This document shows, piece after piece, positions 26,186-33,864 of a DNA stretch of 36,095 nt; position 1 is the stretch's first letter; each line of letters begins with the position of its first letter. The translations under genes were made by a program, and so were the position numbers. The notes under the pieces are model-generated. The model was given only the letters and a program-made list of their open reading frames with translations. It did no database searches and was not told the origin of the DNA. Source of the stretch: Epilithonimonas bovis DSM 19482 (GTDB lineage Bacteria > Bacteroidota > Bacteroidia > Flavobacteriales > Weeksellaceae). Where the stretch lies: NCBI RefSeq assembly GCF_900108115.1, contig NZ_FTPU01000031.1, positions 1 through 36,095 on the forward strand, in the 5' to 3' direction.

Positions 26186-26233
26186 TGATAATTGATGAAA
26201 AACGAAAAATCGCCTATCGCTCATCAATTATCA
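26186..26233. repeat. Palindrome between fbaA and accD
   Basis: TGATAATTGATGA (26186-26198) and TCATCAATTATCA (26221-26233) form a perfect 13-bp stem with a 22-base loop. A further partial copy of the arm, TAATTGATGA, sits at 26169-26178. There is no U tail on the minus strand, so it is not a standard terminator; it could be an mRNA-stabilising hairpin or a repeat. Confidence 0.45.
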
Positions 26234-26242
26234 TTTATGAAT

Positions 26243-27310
26243 TTAAAGTGTATTAATATTATTCAGATCTTCAAAAGCCTGAGTCAATCTCTTGATATAA
26301 GTTTCTTCTCCTTTTCTTACCCAAACTCTTGGGTCGTAGAATTTTTTGTTAGGTGCATCGGCTCCGGTTGGGTTCCCGATCTGGTGACGCAGATAATCAA
26401 TCTTTTCTGTCATATAATCTCTGACACCTTCTGTGTATCCAAACTGCAAATCTGTATCAATATTCATTTTTACAACACCATAACCGATTGCTTCTCTGAT
26501 TTCTAACAATGTAGACCCAGAACCACCATGGAATACAAAATTAACCGGTTTGTCTGCTGTCCCAAATTTCTGCTGCACAAATTTCTGAGAGTTATCAAGG
26601 ATTTTTGGAGTCAATTTTACGTTACCAGGTTTGTAAACCCCGTGTACGTTTCCAAAAGCTGCCGCAATGGTAAAATTAGGTGAGATTTTGTTAAGAACTT
26701 CGTAAGCGTGGGCTACTTCTTCTGGTTGAGTGTATAGTTTTGAACTGTCTACATCAGAATTGTCGACACCATCTTCTTCGCCTCCTGTTACGCCTAATTC
26801 GATCTCAAGAGTCATGCCCATTTTGGCCATTCTTTCGAAATATTTTGCAGATACCTCAAGGTTTTCTTCCAAAGGCTCTTCTGATAAGTCAAGCATATGG
26901 GAAGAAAATAATGGTTTACCTGTATTTTTGAAATGCTCTTCGCTCGCATCTAGCAATCCGTCAAACCAAGGCAACAATTTTTTAGCACAATGGTCTGTAT
27001 GCAGGATTACGGTAGCTCCATAAGCCTCAGCCAAAGTATGGATATGTTTTGCACCAGCTACAGCGCCCAGGATTGCCGCCTTTTGACCATCGTTGCTCAG
27101 TCCTTTCCCGGCATTGAAAGCCGCACCACCATTAGAAAACTGGATGATAACCGGAGCATTTAGTTTTGCTGCAGTTTCCAGAGTTGCGTTGATGTTGCTG
27201 GAACCTATTACGTTAGCAGCGGGAAGCGCAAATTGTTTCTCTTTGGCATATTCAAATATCTCTGTTACTAAAGAACCAGTGGCAACTCCTGCCGGAAATT
27301 TTCTGCTCAT
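26243..27310 (-). CDS. fbaA: Fructose-bisphosphate aldolase, class II
   Basis: This zinc enzyme splits fructose-1,6-bisphosphate to two triose phosphates in glycolysis and does the reverse in gluconeogenesis. The 355-residue protein is of the class IIA (FbaA) type: catalytic D106 and zinc ligand H107 in ILHTDHCAKK, LEIELGVTGGEEDGVDN (further zinc region), AAFGNVHGVYKPGNVKL (zinc His), VFHGGSGS and MNIDTDLQ (phosphate binding). Length is normal. On the minus strand a TAACTTTA box lies upstream, near but not equal to the -7 consensus. It may be co-transcribed with accD. Confidence 0.96.
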   Translation of the reverse strand: MSRKFPAGVATGSLVTEIFEYAKEKQFALPAANVIGSSNINATLETAAKLNAPVIIQFSNGGAAFNAGKGLSNDGQKAAILGAVAGAKHIHTLAEAYGATVILHTDHCAKKLLPWFDGLLDASEEHFKNTGKPLFSSHMLDLSEEPLEENLEVSAKYFERMAKMGMTLEIELGVTGGEEDGVDNSDVDSSKLYTQPEEVAHAYEVLNKISPNFTIAAAFGNVHGVYKPGNVKLTPKILDNSQKFVQQKFGTADKPVNFVFHGGSGSTLLEIREAIGYGVVKMNIDTDLQFGYTEGVRDYMTEKIDYLRHQIGNPTGADAPNKKFYDPRVWVRKGEETYIKRLTQAFEDLNNINTL

Positions 27311-27412
27311 TTTATTATAATTTTTTAGGTTTTTTGGATTGTAAAGTTACTAAATTATTAATAATTATAATTTCGTTTTTAATACACTATGTTAAGAATG
27401 CTTTCTTCGTCA

Positions 27413-28285
27413 TTAGTTCCTCTTGTCATTTCCCCAAAGAAGCTTTTGACGGATGGTTTCGTAGAAACTAAATTTTTTTGGTTTGATGAGGAAAAGCGAA
27501 AAACCGGCCTTTTCGATCATGATTTCGTTACCTACCTGCATATGATATAACCGGGAATCTAATGCGAGTGTATACTCCTGCACTCGGCTTTTAACCGTTA
27601 ATTTTATTTTTGTGTCATCTTTTACGATCAGTGGCCTCACATTCAGGTTATGCGGCGCAATAGGTGTGATGACAAAATTATCATTGGCCGGCGAGATAAT
27701 TGGCCCGCCACAGCTAAGGGAATAGGCCGTAGAGCCCGTAGGCGTAGAAATAATAAGGCCGTCACCCCAAAACACATTCAGGAAGTCATCATTAATATAA
27801 GACTCTACCGTAATCATCGATGTCGTTTCTTTCCTGGAAATACTGACATCGTTAAGGGCAAAAGGAAAATCTATGTTAGCGTCATCATTGCTAGTGATTT
27901 TTATCACCGACCGTTTGCTGATATTATAGTTTTTGTCCAGAATGATGGCGTCTAATTCGCTAAAGATTTCCTCTTTGCTAAAGTTGGCCAGGAAGCCGAG
28001 CCTGCCGGTGTTGACTCCGATAATAGGGATCTCCAGATCCTGGATAAATGTCAGCGCATTAAGGATCGTACCATCACCGCCAAAACTGAAAACGAAATTG
28101 ACGTCTTTCTGACGCAGTTCCTCTTTGCCGGAGAAGGTGTCAAAGTCTTTGGTAAACTTCAGCCGTTCTGCCATATCTGCATGCAGAACTACGGAAACAT
28201 CCCTGAGAGCCAATTCAGAAATAAACTTGTTGAGATACAGGAACGTATCCAGATCTTTTTTTTGAGAATAGATAGCTGCTTTCAT
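27413..28285 (-). CDS. nadK: NAD kinase
   Basis: NadK phosphorylates NAD to NADP. The 290-residue protein has GGDGT (69-73, catalytic D71), the ALNDVSISR region (an NDV variant of the usual NE motif), the diacylglycerol-kinase-like TPTGSTAYSLSCGGPI loop, and an IAPHNLNVRPLIV segment. Length and motifs are complete. It starts 3 bases after the stop of the CBS-domain gene, so the two are one operon; this pairing is familiar in Flavobacteriia. Confidence 0.95.
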   Translation of the reverse strand: MKAAIYSQKKDLDTFLYLNKFISELALRDVSVVLHADMAERLKFTKDFDTFSGKEELRQKDVNFVFSFGGDGTILNALTFIQDLEIPIIGVNTGRLGFLANFSKEEIFSELDAIILDKNYNISKRSVIKITSNDDANIDFPFALNDVSISRKETTSMITVESYINDDFLNVFWGDGLIISTPTGSTAYSLSCGGPIISPANDNFVITPIAPHNLNVRPLIVKDDTKIKLTVKSRVQEYTLALDSRLYHMQVGNEIMIEKAGFSLFLIKPKKFSFYETIRQKLLWGNDKRN

Positions 28286-28288
28286 AAT

Positions 28289-28942
28289 CTAGATCTCCAA
28301 AAATTTTTGAAAAAAACCAAAGCGGTCTTTCATGAGTTCATCCTTCTCATCATCATAATGTTTATTGAGGACTGTATAGCCGTAGCGCTCAAATGTTTCA
28401 TCAATAGAGCTTAGGTTTTCATTACTGATTTTCAGTGTGATCTCGATGCCGTCTTCTTTGATAGCATTGATGAACATACCGTATATCTTCGCATTGTTGC
28501 TCTCGATAATTTGAGAAATTTCTGTCATTGAATAATGCAGGCCGGTCGTTTTCACCGTCAAAATGGCGCCATTTTCGGAAAACAGCGGATATTTGGAAAA
28601 TTCATTAAAGATATCGTCGCAAGAGATATACCCAAGATATTTTTCATCCTTAGAAATAACTGGTACCACATTGGCACTGAAAGTGTGAAAAAGCTTGATA
28701 CTGTCTAGAATGCTGCTGTCTTCTATAATGGCAAAACGCTCGTAGTGCATGTTGAGGCTATCCAGATTCCCTTCCGGGCTGTCTTCCAAAAAAGACTGGC
28801 TGAGGCAACCCTGGAAAATACCTTTCTTTACAATAAAAACGTGGGAGTAACCAAATTCTTTTGCAATCTCACAAGACTCCTCGATAGAGTCGCGGGAATT
28901 GAAGGTAGGATAATCTTTGGATATGTAATCTCTGATAAACAT
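28289..28942 (-). CDS. CBS-domain protein upstream of nadK
   Basis: The protein has an N-terminal pair of CBS motifs (about 5-125: DSIEESCEIAKEFGYSHVFI, DSIKLFHTFSANVVPVISKD, YLGYISCDDIF) and a C-terminal ACT-like half (about 130-217: TVKTTGLHYSMTEISQIIES, EITLKISNENLSSIDETFER). CBS pairs bind adenine nucleotides, so sensing of NAD(H)- or AMP-type ligands for the adjacent NAD kinase is an attractive but unproven idea. The start is put at ATG 28942; a longer reading from TTG 28957 is unlikely because that TTG lies in a T-rich promoter-like stretch. Length is 217 residues. Confidence 0.85.
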   Translation of the reverse strand: MFIRDYISKDYPTFNSRDSIEESCEIAKEFGYSHVFIVKKGIFQGCLSQSFLEDSPEGNLDSLNMHYERFAIIEDSSILDSIKLFHTFSANVVPVISKDEKYLGYISCDDIFNEFSKYPLFSENGAILTVKTTGLHYSMTEISQIIESNNAKIYGMFINAIKEDGIEITLKISNENLSSIDETFERYGYTVLNKHYDDEKDELMKDRFGFFQKFLEI

Positions 28943-29017
28943 GATGCTAATGTACAAAAAATCCTTTGTGAAGAATGTTTTATGAAATTTTTTAAAATTT
29001 ACAGAAAATATATTGCG

Positions 29018-29120
29018 TTGTATTAACTAAAAAATATATCTTTGTCGCCTTTCATTTTTACTTTTTATTAGATTTATTTCAAACTGCGGCACTTTTGGTG
29101 TTTGCAGTTTTTATTTTTTG
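29018..29120 (+). ncRNA. Candidate small RNA: promoter to terminator without ORF
   Basis: TTG at 29018-29020, a 16-base spacer and TATCTTTG at 29037-29044 form a good Bacteroidota promoter on the plus strand, yet both neighbouring genes are on the minus strand. About 40 bases after the expected start, AAACTGC (29081-29087) pairs with GCAGTTT (29104-29110), with an inner CAC/GTG, followed by TTATTTTTT: a plus-strand terminator. The transcript would be about 70 nt (roughly 29049-29119) and encodes no convincing peptide. Its tail overlaps the end of the convergent methyltransferase gene by about 9 bases. No known RNA family was recognised. Confidence 0.4.
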
Positions 29121-29650
29121 AGGCTCAGATTTTTCGCAAACTCCCAAATTACAATCCCGCCGCAAACACTTACATTGAGAGAATGCTTGGTACCCAATTG
29201 TGGGATTTCCAGAAAAGTATCAATATCAGGCAGCGCTTCATCGCTAATGCCATCCACTTCGTTTCCCAGTATCAAGGCGTATTTTTTCTCAGGATTAATG
29301 ATAAAATCCGTGATCAGTTGACTGTCCGATGTTTGTTCTATCCCAATGATCTCAAAGTTGTCTTTTTTGAGATTATCAATAGCGGTGTTGATACTCTCTT
29401 CATAGATCCAATCTACGCTTTCTGTAGCGCCCAGTGCAGCCTTGTGGATCTCACGGTGTGGCGGTTGTGGTGTAATGCCACAAAGCACGATTTTTTCTAC
29501 CAAAAAAGCATCAGCCGTCCGGAAAATGGCACCTACGTTGTGCATGCTTCTTACGCTGTCGAGAACCACAACCAAGGGGATTTTTGCTGTTTTTTTAAAT
29601 GTCTCTACATCTATTCTCCCGAGTTCTTCGAGTTTCAGTTTTTTTGTCAC
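29111..29650 (-). CDS. TrmH/SpoU-family RNA 2'-O-methyltransferase
   Basis: The 179-residue protein has the SPOUT knot motifs: SMHNVGAIFRTADAF (motif 1), ALILGNEVDGIS (motif 2) and HSLNVSVCGGIVIWEF (motif 3). Such enzymes put a 2'-O-methyl on tRNA or rRNA ribose using S-adenosylmethionine. It lacks an N-terminal RNA-binding extension like that of RlmB, so it is nearer TrmH/TrmL in size; the target base is not predictable. It lies 2 bases after the bestrophin gene, in one operon. Confidence 0.9.
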   Translation of the reverse strand: MTKKLKLEELGRIDVETFKKTAKIPLVVVLDSVRSMHNVGAIFRTADAFLVEKIVLCGITPQPPHREIHKAALGATESVDWIYEESINTAIDNLKKDNFEIIGIEQTSDSQLITDFIINPEKKYALILGNEVDGISDEALPDIDTFLEIPQLGTKHSLNVSVCGGIVIWEFAKNLSLKK

Positions 29651-29652
29651 AA

Positions 29653-30531
29653 TTAGGCTTTGTTTAAAATTAAATCAATATTTCTTTCGATGTTCTGGGC
29701 AATAGACTCCGTTGGCAAATCATTTTCATCATTGTTGAAAGGGTCCTCAATTTCCTCTGCGATCACTTCCAGGCTCATCAAAACATAGAAGACAAAAACG
29801 GTAAGCGGAATCATAAAATATCCAATATTTACAACATAGGCCACAGGCAACGCCAGAACATAGACTACTATAAATTTTTTGATAAAAGAGGAATAAGAAA
29901 ATGGGATTGGCGTATTTTTGATCCGCTCGCAACCTCCACAAACATCCAGAAAACCGGACAGTTGAGAGTCCATATAGATAAGCTCATTATCCGTGATTTT
30001 CCCATCTTTTTTGAGTTGAGCGAGTTTTGCCGTCAGGAGATAGATCAGCTCAACGGGCGAATGGTGCTTCAGTTTATGCTCCAGGTCCGAATAATCTTCG
30101 TCCAAAACCAATCGCGTAGATTCTTTGGAAAGATGGCGGCTTAGGAAATGAGGAAACAGCTTCAGGTATTTTGCGATCTGCTGTTTGTCTTTCACATTGT
30201 CTCCCAATAGGGTATTAATTTTTATGGCAAAATTACGGCTGTCGTTAACAAGCTTTCCCCAGAGTTTTCGGCCTTCCCACCAGCGGTCATAGGCAGTATT
30301 GGTCCGGAAAACCAAAAGCAGAGACAATACAAAACCCAAAAGTGAATGCACAAGGCCGACATTGCTCACAATAGATTTTGAACTGAGTCTCAGGTATTCT
30401 ATTTCCACAAAGTAGATCCCATAGGAATAAAGCGCCATGAGACACATCGAGGGGAAAAGGATCTTGATCGTGTCGCTCTTATGGAGACTGACCAGTATTT
30501 TCAGGAAGTTCTTGTTGTTGTAAGCTCTCAT
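29653..30531 (-). CDS. Bestrophin-family (YneE/UPF0187) ion channel
   Basis: A membrane protein of 292 residues from the chosen ATG at 30531. It has the family features FRTNTAYDRWWEGRKLWGKL (about 75-94), a first hydrophobic pair (IKILFPSMCLMALYSYGIYF and GLVHSLLGFVLSLLLVF), and FIVVYVLALPVAYVVNIGYF, FYVLMSLEVIAEEIEDPFN near the C-terminus. Bacterial bestrophins are pentameric ion channels, sodium-selective in the Klebsiella case. The frame is open to a TTG at 30552, but that codon is part of an exact -7 box, so the ATG 21 bases further in is the real start. Confidence 0.88.
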   Translation of the reverse strand: MRAYNNKNFLKILVSLHKSDTIKILFPSMCLMALYSYGIYFVEIEYLRLSSKSIVSNVGLVHSLLGFVLSLLLVFRTNTAYDRWWEGRKLWGKLVNDSRNFAIKINTLLGDNVKDKQQIAKYLKLFPHFLSRHLSKESTRLVLDEDYSDLEHKLKHHSPVELIYLLTAKLAQLKKDGKITDNELIYMDSQLSGFLDVCGGCERIKNTPIPFSYSSFIKKFIVVYVLALPVAYVVNIGYFMIPLTVFVFYVLMSLEVIAEEIEDPFNNDENDLPTESIAQNIERNIDLILNKA

Positions 30532-30549
30532 ACTCAAAACTCTTGTGTG

Positions 30550-30557
30550 CAAAGATA
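30550..30557 (-). promoter_or_regulatory. -7 box of the bestrophin-methyltransferase operon
   Basis: TATCTTTG on the minus strand matches TAnnTTTG exactly, placed 18 bases before ATG 30531. It decides that start over the in-frame TTG at 30552. Confidence 0.6.
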
Positions 30558-30636
30558 AGTCTTAGAAAAATTAAATTTAAGATTGATTTCAGAGAATTAT
30601 TTTTAAATTTAAGCTTTGAAAAATAATTTTCCACAA

Positions 30637-32172
30637 ATGGCAGACAAAATAAAATTTATAACCGATCTAAACTCAAAATACAATCCAAAAGGCGAACATA
30701 TTATCCTGGGAAAAGGGATGCTGGACGGCGAAGTTGTTCCCGAAGTCAATGTTTCTATTCCTCTCAAAACTGTCAACAGGCACGGTTTGATAGCTGGTGC
30801 CACCGGAACGGGTAAAACCAAAACGCTGCAGGTTTTTGTAGAACAATTGTCACATGCCGGAATCCCGACCTTGGTGATGGATATCAAAGGTGACCTCTCC
30901 GGCATCGCAGAAGCCGGCACCGAAAATGATATTATAAAAGAACGGTATGCCAAAACGCAATTGCCTTATTCTCCACAGAGTTTCCCGGTAGAGCTAATGA
31001 CGATTTCCGGCGCAAAAGGCGTGAAACTGAGAGCAACCGTTTTAGAATTTGGTCCTATTTTGCTCAGCAAGATTCTTGGGCTTAATGATACGCAGCAGAG
31101 CATTATGTCGATCGTTTTCAAATATTGCGATGACAAGGTTTTGCCGCTGGTTGACCTTCAGGATCTGAAAAAAGTCCTTCAGTACGTCACAGACAATCCT
31201 ATTGGGAAAAAGGATTTGGCGGATAATTATGGTTCTATCGCTCCTGCTTCTTTGGGCGCCATCTTGCGATCTATTGTAGCAATGGAGCAGGAAGGCGCTG
31301 CTGCTTTTTTTGGCGAACCTAGTTTTGAGGTTAATGACCTTTTGCAAACCCGCGATGGGAAAGGCGTTGTCAACATCTTCCGTGTTGATGATATCCAAAA
31401 CAAACCCAACTTGTTCTCAACCTTTATGCTTTCGCTTTTTGCGGAGATCTATATGACCTTTCCTGAGGAAGGCGACAGCGGACGGCCAAAGTTGGTTCTT
31501 TTTATAGATGAGGCGCATTTGATTTTTAACGAAGCTTCGAAAACACTGCTCTCCCAAATTGAAACCATGGTCAAATTGATTCGTTCAAAAGGAATCGGGA
31601 TTTACTTTATCACTCAAATACCCGGCGATGTCCCGGAGAATATCTTAAGCCAGCTAGGCCTTAAAATCCAGCACGCGCTGAGAGGCTTTACTGCCAAAGA
31701 CCGAAAAGAGATTGACAAAGCGGTAGAAAACTATCCAACAACAGAGTTCTATAAAGCCAGCGAACTGATCCAGAATCTTGGGATTGGTGAAGCTTTTGTA
31801 ACAGCTCTTGACGAGAAAGGGATCCCAACGCCGCTGGTGCAGACTTATCTGATTTCGCCGGAAAGCCGCATGGATGTTTTAACCGCATCAGAAATAGACC
31901 AGTTAACCAGCAGTTCTGCACTGGTCAGGAAATATGAGCAAACCATTGACAGAGAAAGTGCTTACGAAATCCTGAATAAAAGAATCCAGGATTATACACA
32001 AACCAATATACCAACGCCGCCAGCAGGCAGACGCACTTCCCAAACAAAGGAACAGCCAGGGATGCTGGAGCAGGTAATGGAAAGCCGTGCCGGAAAAACC
32101 TTTATGACAACGCTTGCAAGGGAAGGTGCCAAGTTTGTGATGGGCATGTTTGGGCTGAAAACAAGAAGATAA
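30637..32172 (+). CDS. HerA/YjgR-type (DUF853) ATPase
   Basis: From ATG 30637 the protein has 511 residues. It is a P-loop ATPase of the HerA-FtsK group, DUF853 branch (E. coli YjgR): Walker A GATGTGKT (54-61), VMDIKGDLSG, FRVDD, Walker B KLVLFIDEAHLIFN, and an arginine-rich FITQIPGDVPENILSQLG sensor region. The family is widely conserved but its cellular role is unknown; related HerA proteins pump DNA. The frame is open to a TTG at 30616, but that TTG lies in a promoter-like TAAGCTTTG, and family members begin near MADKIKF, so the ATG is preferred. The exonuclease gene follows after 22 bases. Confidence 0.9.
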   Translation: MADKIKFITDLNSKYNPKGEHIILGKGMLDGEVVPEVNVSIPLKTVNRHGLIAGATGTGKTKTLQVFVEQLSHAGIPTLVMDIKGDLSGIAEAGTENDIIKERYAKTQLPYSPQSFPVELMTISGAKGVKLRATVLEFGPILLSKILGLNDTQQSIMSIVFKYCDDKVLPLVDLQDLKKVLQYVTDNPIGKKDLADNYGSIAPASLGAILRSIVAMEQEGAAAFFGEPSFEVNDLLQTRDGKGVVNIFRVDDIQNKPNLFSTFMLSLFAEIYMTFPEEGDSGRPKLVLFIDEAHLIFNEASKTLLSQIETMVKLIRSKGIGIYFITQIPGDVPENILSQLGLKIQHALRGFTAKDRKEIDKAVENYPTTEFYKASELIQNLGIGEAFVTALDEKGIPTPLVQTYLISPESRMDVLTASEIDQLTSSSALVRKYEQTIDRESAYEILNKRIQDYTQTNIPTPPAGRRTSQTKEQPGMLEQVMESRAGKTFMTTLAREGAKFVMGMFGLKTRR

Positions 32173-32194
32173 CATAAAGATGCTGATTGCATAG

Positions 32195-33427
32195 ATGCAG
32201 ATGTACGCCATAATAGATATAGAAAGTAACGGCGCACCGTTCCGGAAAGAGAGTATTATCGAGATCGCCATTTATAGATTTGACGGTCACGAGATTACAG
32301 ACCAGTTTATCTCACTCGTTAATCCGGAGGCAGAGATCACATCTTTTGTTCAGAAACTGACTGGCATTAGCCAAAAAATGGTTATCACAGCGCCGAAGTT
32401 CCATGAGATTGCAAAACGTGTGGTAGAGATTACCCGGGATTCTGTATTAGTTGGGCATAATATTGATTTTGATTACCGGATGCTTCGCCAGTCATTCAAA
32501 AGGCTTGGTTATGATTTCAAAATCAATACCTTAGACACAATCCCGTTAGCTAAAAAACTGATTCCGGACGAGAAAAGCTATTCACTCAGCAAACTTTGTA
32601 AATCAATCGGGATTCCTTTAAGCGAAGCGCATCGCGCCAGTGGCGATGCAAGAGCAACTTTGGATCTCTTGAAATTGCTGATCATCAAGGATAAGGATAA
32701 TGAGATTATCCAGACTCTGCAGGAGGAGAATCATGCTAAGTATTATATCAATAAGATCCGCCTGCTGACAGAAGACCTCCCCAACCAGAGAGGGATTCTC
32801 TATTTCCAGAACGGTGATGGTAAAATTATCTATTCTGATGAAGCAGATGATCTTTATAAAGCCGCCAAAAAAATCTTTGACTCGGATAAGGAAAAATACA
32901 AAAACATACAGGAAGATACAGAGAAGATCTCTTATGAGCTCACCGGCACCGACCTGACTGCCAAATTGATGATGCAGAACAAAGGCATCCAAAAAAGACA
33001 AAACCTGCCATTTGGGCTGTTTTACAGGAAGAACAAATGGATTTTGGAAAAAATATCAAAAAACCAGGAAGTTAAGCCTTTGCTGAGATTCAAAAGTTTT
33101 ACTCAGGGCCTGAAAGCGATTAATTACATTAAGTCCAGACCGGAGATACAGGATTTTACCGAGCTTACACAGAAACTGAAGCTTAAAAACAGAAACGAGG
33201 TTTGGTCTGCCGCGGGAAGAACGCTGGGTGAGAAGTCTTTTCTGGTACTGGAAAAGGGTAAACTGACAGGTTTTGGTTTTTATGAACTTTATCATCAGAT
33301 CCAGTCTTTGGAGAAGATCAGAAAGCGCATGATGCCGGTCCCAAAATTTACCTTAGATCTACAAAACGATTTGCTACTGGCACTTTTGAGAAATGAGTTT
33401 GAGGTGTCTCAGCTTCCGGAAAAATAA
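32195..33427 (+). CDS. DEDDh 3'-5' exonuclease with degenerate GIY-YIG domain
   Basis: The N-terminal domain (about 3-165) is a DnaQ-like exonuclease with all catalytic residues: D8 and E10 (IIDIESNG), D93 (VGHNIDFDYRML), and H146/D151 (HRASGDARA). A second domain follows at about 194-280 in the place where many bacteroidotal homologues carry a UvrC/Cho-like GIY-YIG nuclease domain. Here it reads RGILYFQNGDGKIIYSDEAD: the strand frame survives but the IYIGKSKN-like catalytic part is lost. A C-terminal region of about 130 residues is basic and unassigned. Total 410 residues. Start at 32195; ATG 32201 is an alternative. It is in one operon with the HerA-like gene. Confidence 0.85.
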   Translation: MQMYAIIDIESNGAPFRKESIIEIAIYRFDGHEITDQFISLVNPEAEITSFVQKLTGISQKMVITAPKFHEIAKRVVEITRDSVLVGHNIDFDYRMLRQSFKRLGYDFKINTLDTIPLAKKLIPDEKSYSLSKLCKSIGIPLSEAHRASGDARATLDLLKLLIIKDKDNEIIQTLQEENHAKYYINKIRLLTEDLPNQRGILYFQNGDGKIIYSDEADDLYKAAKKIFDSDKEKYKNIQEDTEKISYELTGTDLTAKLMMQNKGIQKRQNLPFGLFYRKNKWILEKISKNQEVKPLLRFKSFTQGLKAINYIKSRPEIQDFTELTQKLKLKNRNEVWSAAGRTLGEKSFLVLEKGKLTGFGFYELYHQIQSLEKIRKRMMPVPKFTLDLQNDLLLALLRNEFEVSQLPEK

Positions 33428-33471
33428 TTTTAACCACAAAAGACACAAAAGTTTTCTATGTGAAATCAGTC

Positions 33472-33521
33472 TTTGTCAATCCGTAGGAATCACAACCGTT
33501 TAGATTCTACGGAATGACAAA
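33472..33521. repeat. REP-like palindromic repeat
   Basis: TTTGTCAATCCGTAGGAATC (33472-33491) pairs with GATTCTACGGAATGACAAA (33503-33521), imperfect, with an 11-base loop. The sequence resembles the TTTGTCATTCCG...GGAATC palindromes scattered between genes in Chryseobacterium and relatives. It lies after the exonuclease gene and may act as a 3' hairpin. Confidence 0.65.
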
Positions 33522-33545
33522 AATGTGTTTCTATATAGAATCCCC

Positions 33546-33648
33546 GCAGCCCGACTTGAGCGGAAATCCTTTTTTGCCAACCCATAAGTTCTATTTATAC
33601 GGAAATCGTCTGCCAAAAAGATTGGGAGCGGAAGGCGGATTAAGCTGC
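33546..33648. repeat. Second structured intergenic element
   Basis: GCAGC (33546-33550) can pair with GCTGC (33644-33648), and AATCCTTTTT (33565-33574) with AAAAAGATT (33615-33623). The stretch is GC-richer than its surroundings and contains the segments GACTTGAGCGGAAATCC and GGGAGCGGAAGGCGGATTAA, a pattern that recurs in flavobacterial intergenic regions as I recall them. No gene is seen. Confidence 0.45.
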
Positions 33649-33696
33649 CCGAAATAAAAATCATCCCAAAAGATTGCGGGATTTACAAATAACATC

Positions 33697-33704
33697 TATT
33701 TTTG
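33697..33704 (+). promoter_or_regulatory. -7 box of lysA
   Basis: TATTTTTG matches TAnnTTTG; a TTG at 33674-33676 lies 20 bases upstream as the -33 element. The expected start near 33708 leaves a leader of about 170 bases before lysA. Confidence 0.6.
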
Positions 33705-33725
33705 CGAAAATTTTATAACAAAGCA

Positions 33726-33797
33726 ATGCACAATTTTAAGCAGAACAAAATCGGTAAAAAGGGAGCTGTAAGGTTTTCCAAGGTTTGGAATGTATAG
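33726..33797 (+). CDS. Possible leader peptide of lysA (23 codons)
   Basis: ATG 33726 lies about 18 bases after the predicted transcript start, a spacing like other genes here. The peptide starts MHNFKQNK and has lysine at positions 5, 8, 11, 12 and 19, with an adjacent pair at 11-12. Lysine codons are common in AT-rich DNA, so the enrichment is suggestive only. A second short frame (33790-33882, ending in an ATGA overlap with the lysA start) is an alternative translated element. Confidence 0.4.
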   Translation: MHNFKQNKIGKKGAVRFSKVWNV

Positions 33798-33826
33798 AAG
33801 AGTTGCGTGCAAAAGATACCTATTGC

Positions 33827-33864
33827 GGCAGACTCTTTTTATAAGAATCTGCCTTTTTATTTTT
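33827..33864 (+). terminator. Intrinsic terminator in the lysA leader
   Basis: GGCAGA/TCTGCC and TCTT/AAGA form an 11-position stem with one C-A mismatch and a 5-base loop, followed by a T-rich tail (33854-33864). It ends 14 bases before the lysA ATG, so it must be bypassed to express lysA. Confidence 0.8.

Noticed and set aside
26186-26233. Terminator between fbaA and accD
   Set aside because: The 13-bp stem is perfect but lacks a U tail on the minus strand and the loop is 22 bases, so it is listed only as a palindrome.
29102-29656. 184-codon plus-strand ORF
   Set aside because: It is antisense to the TrmH-family gene, whose SPOUT motifs are complete on the minus strand.
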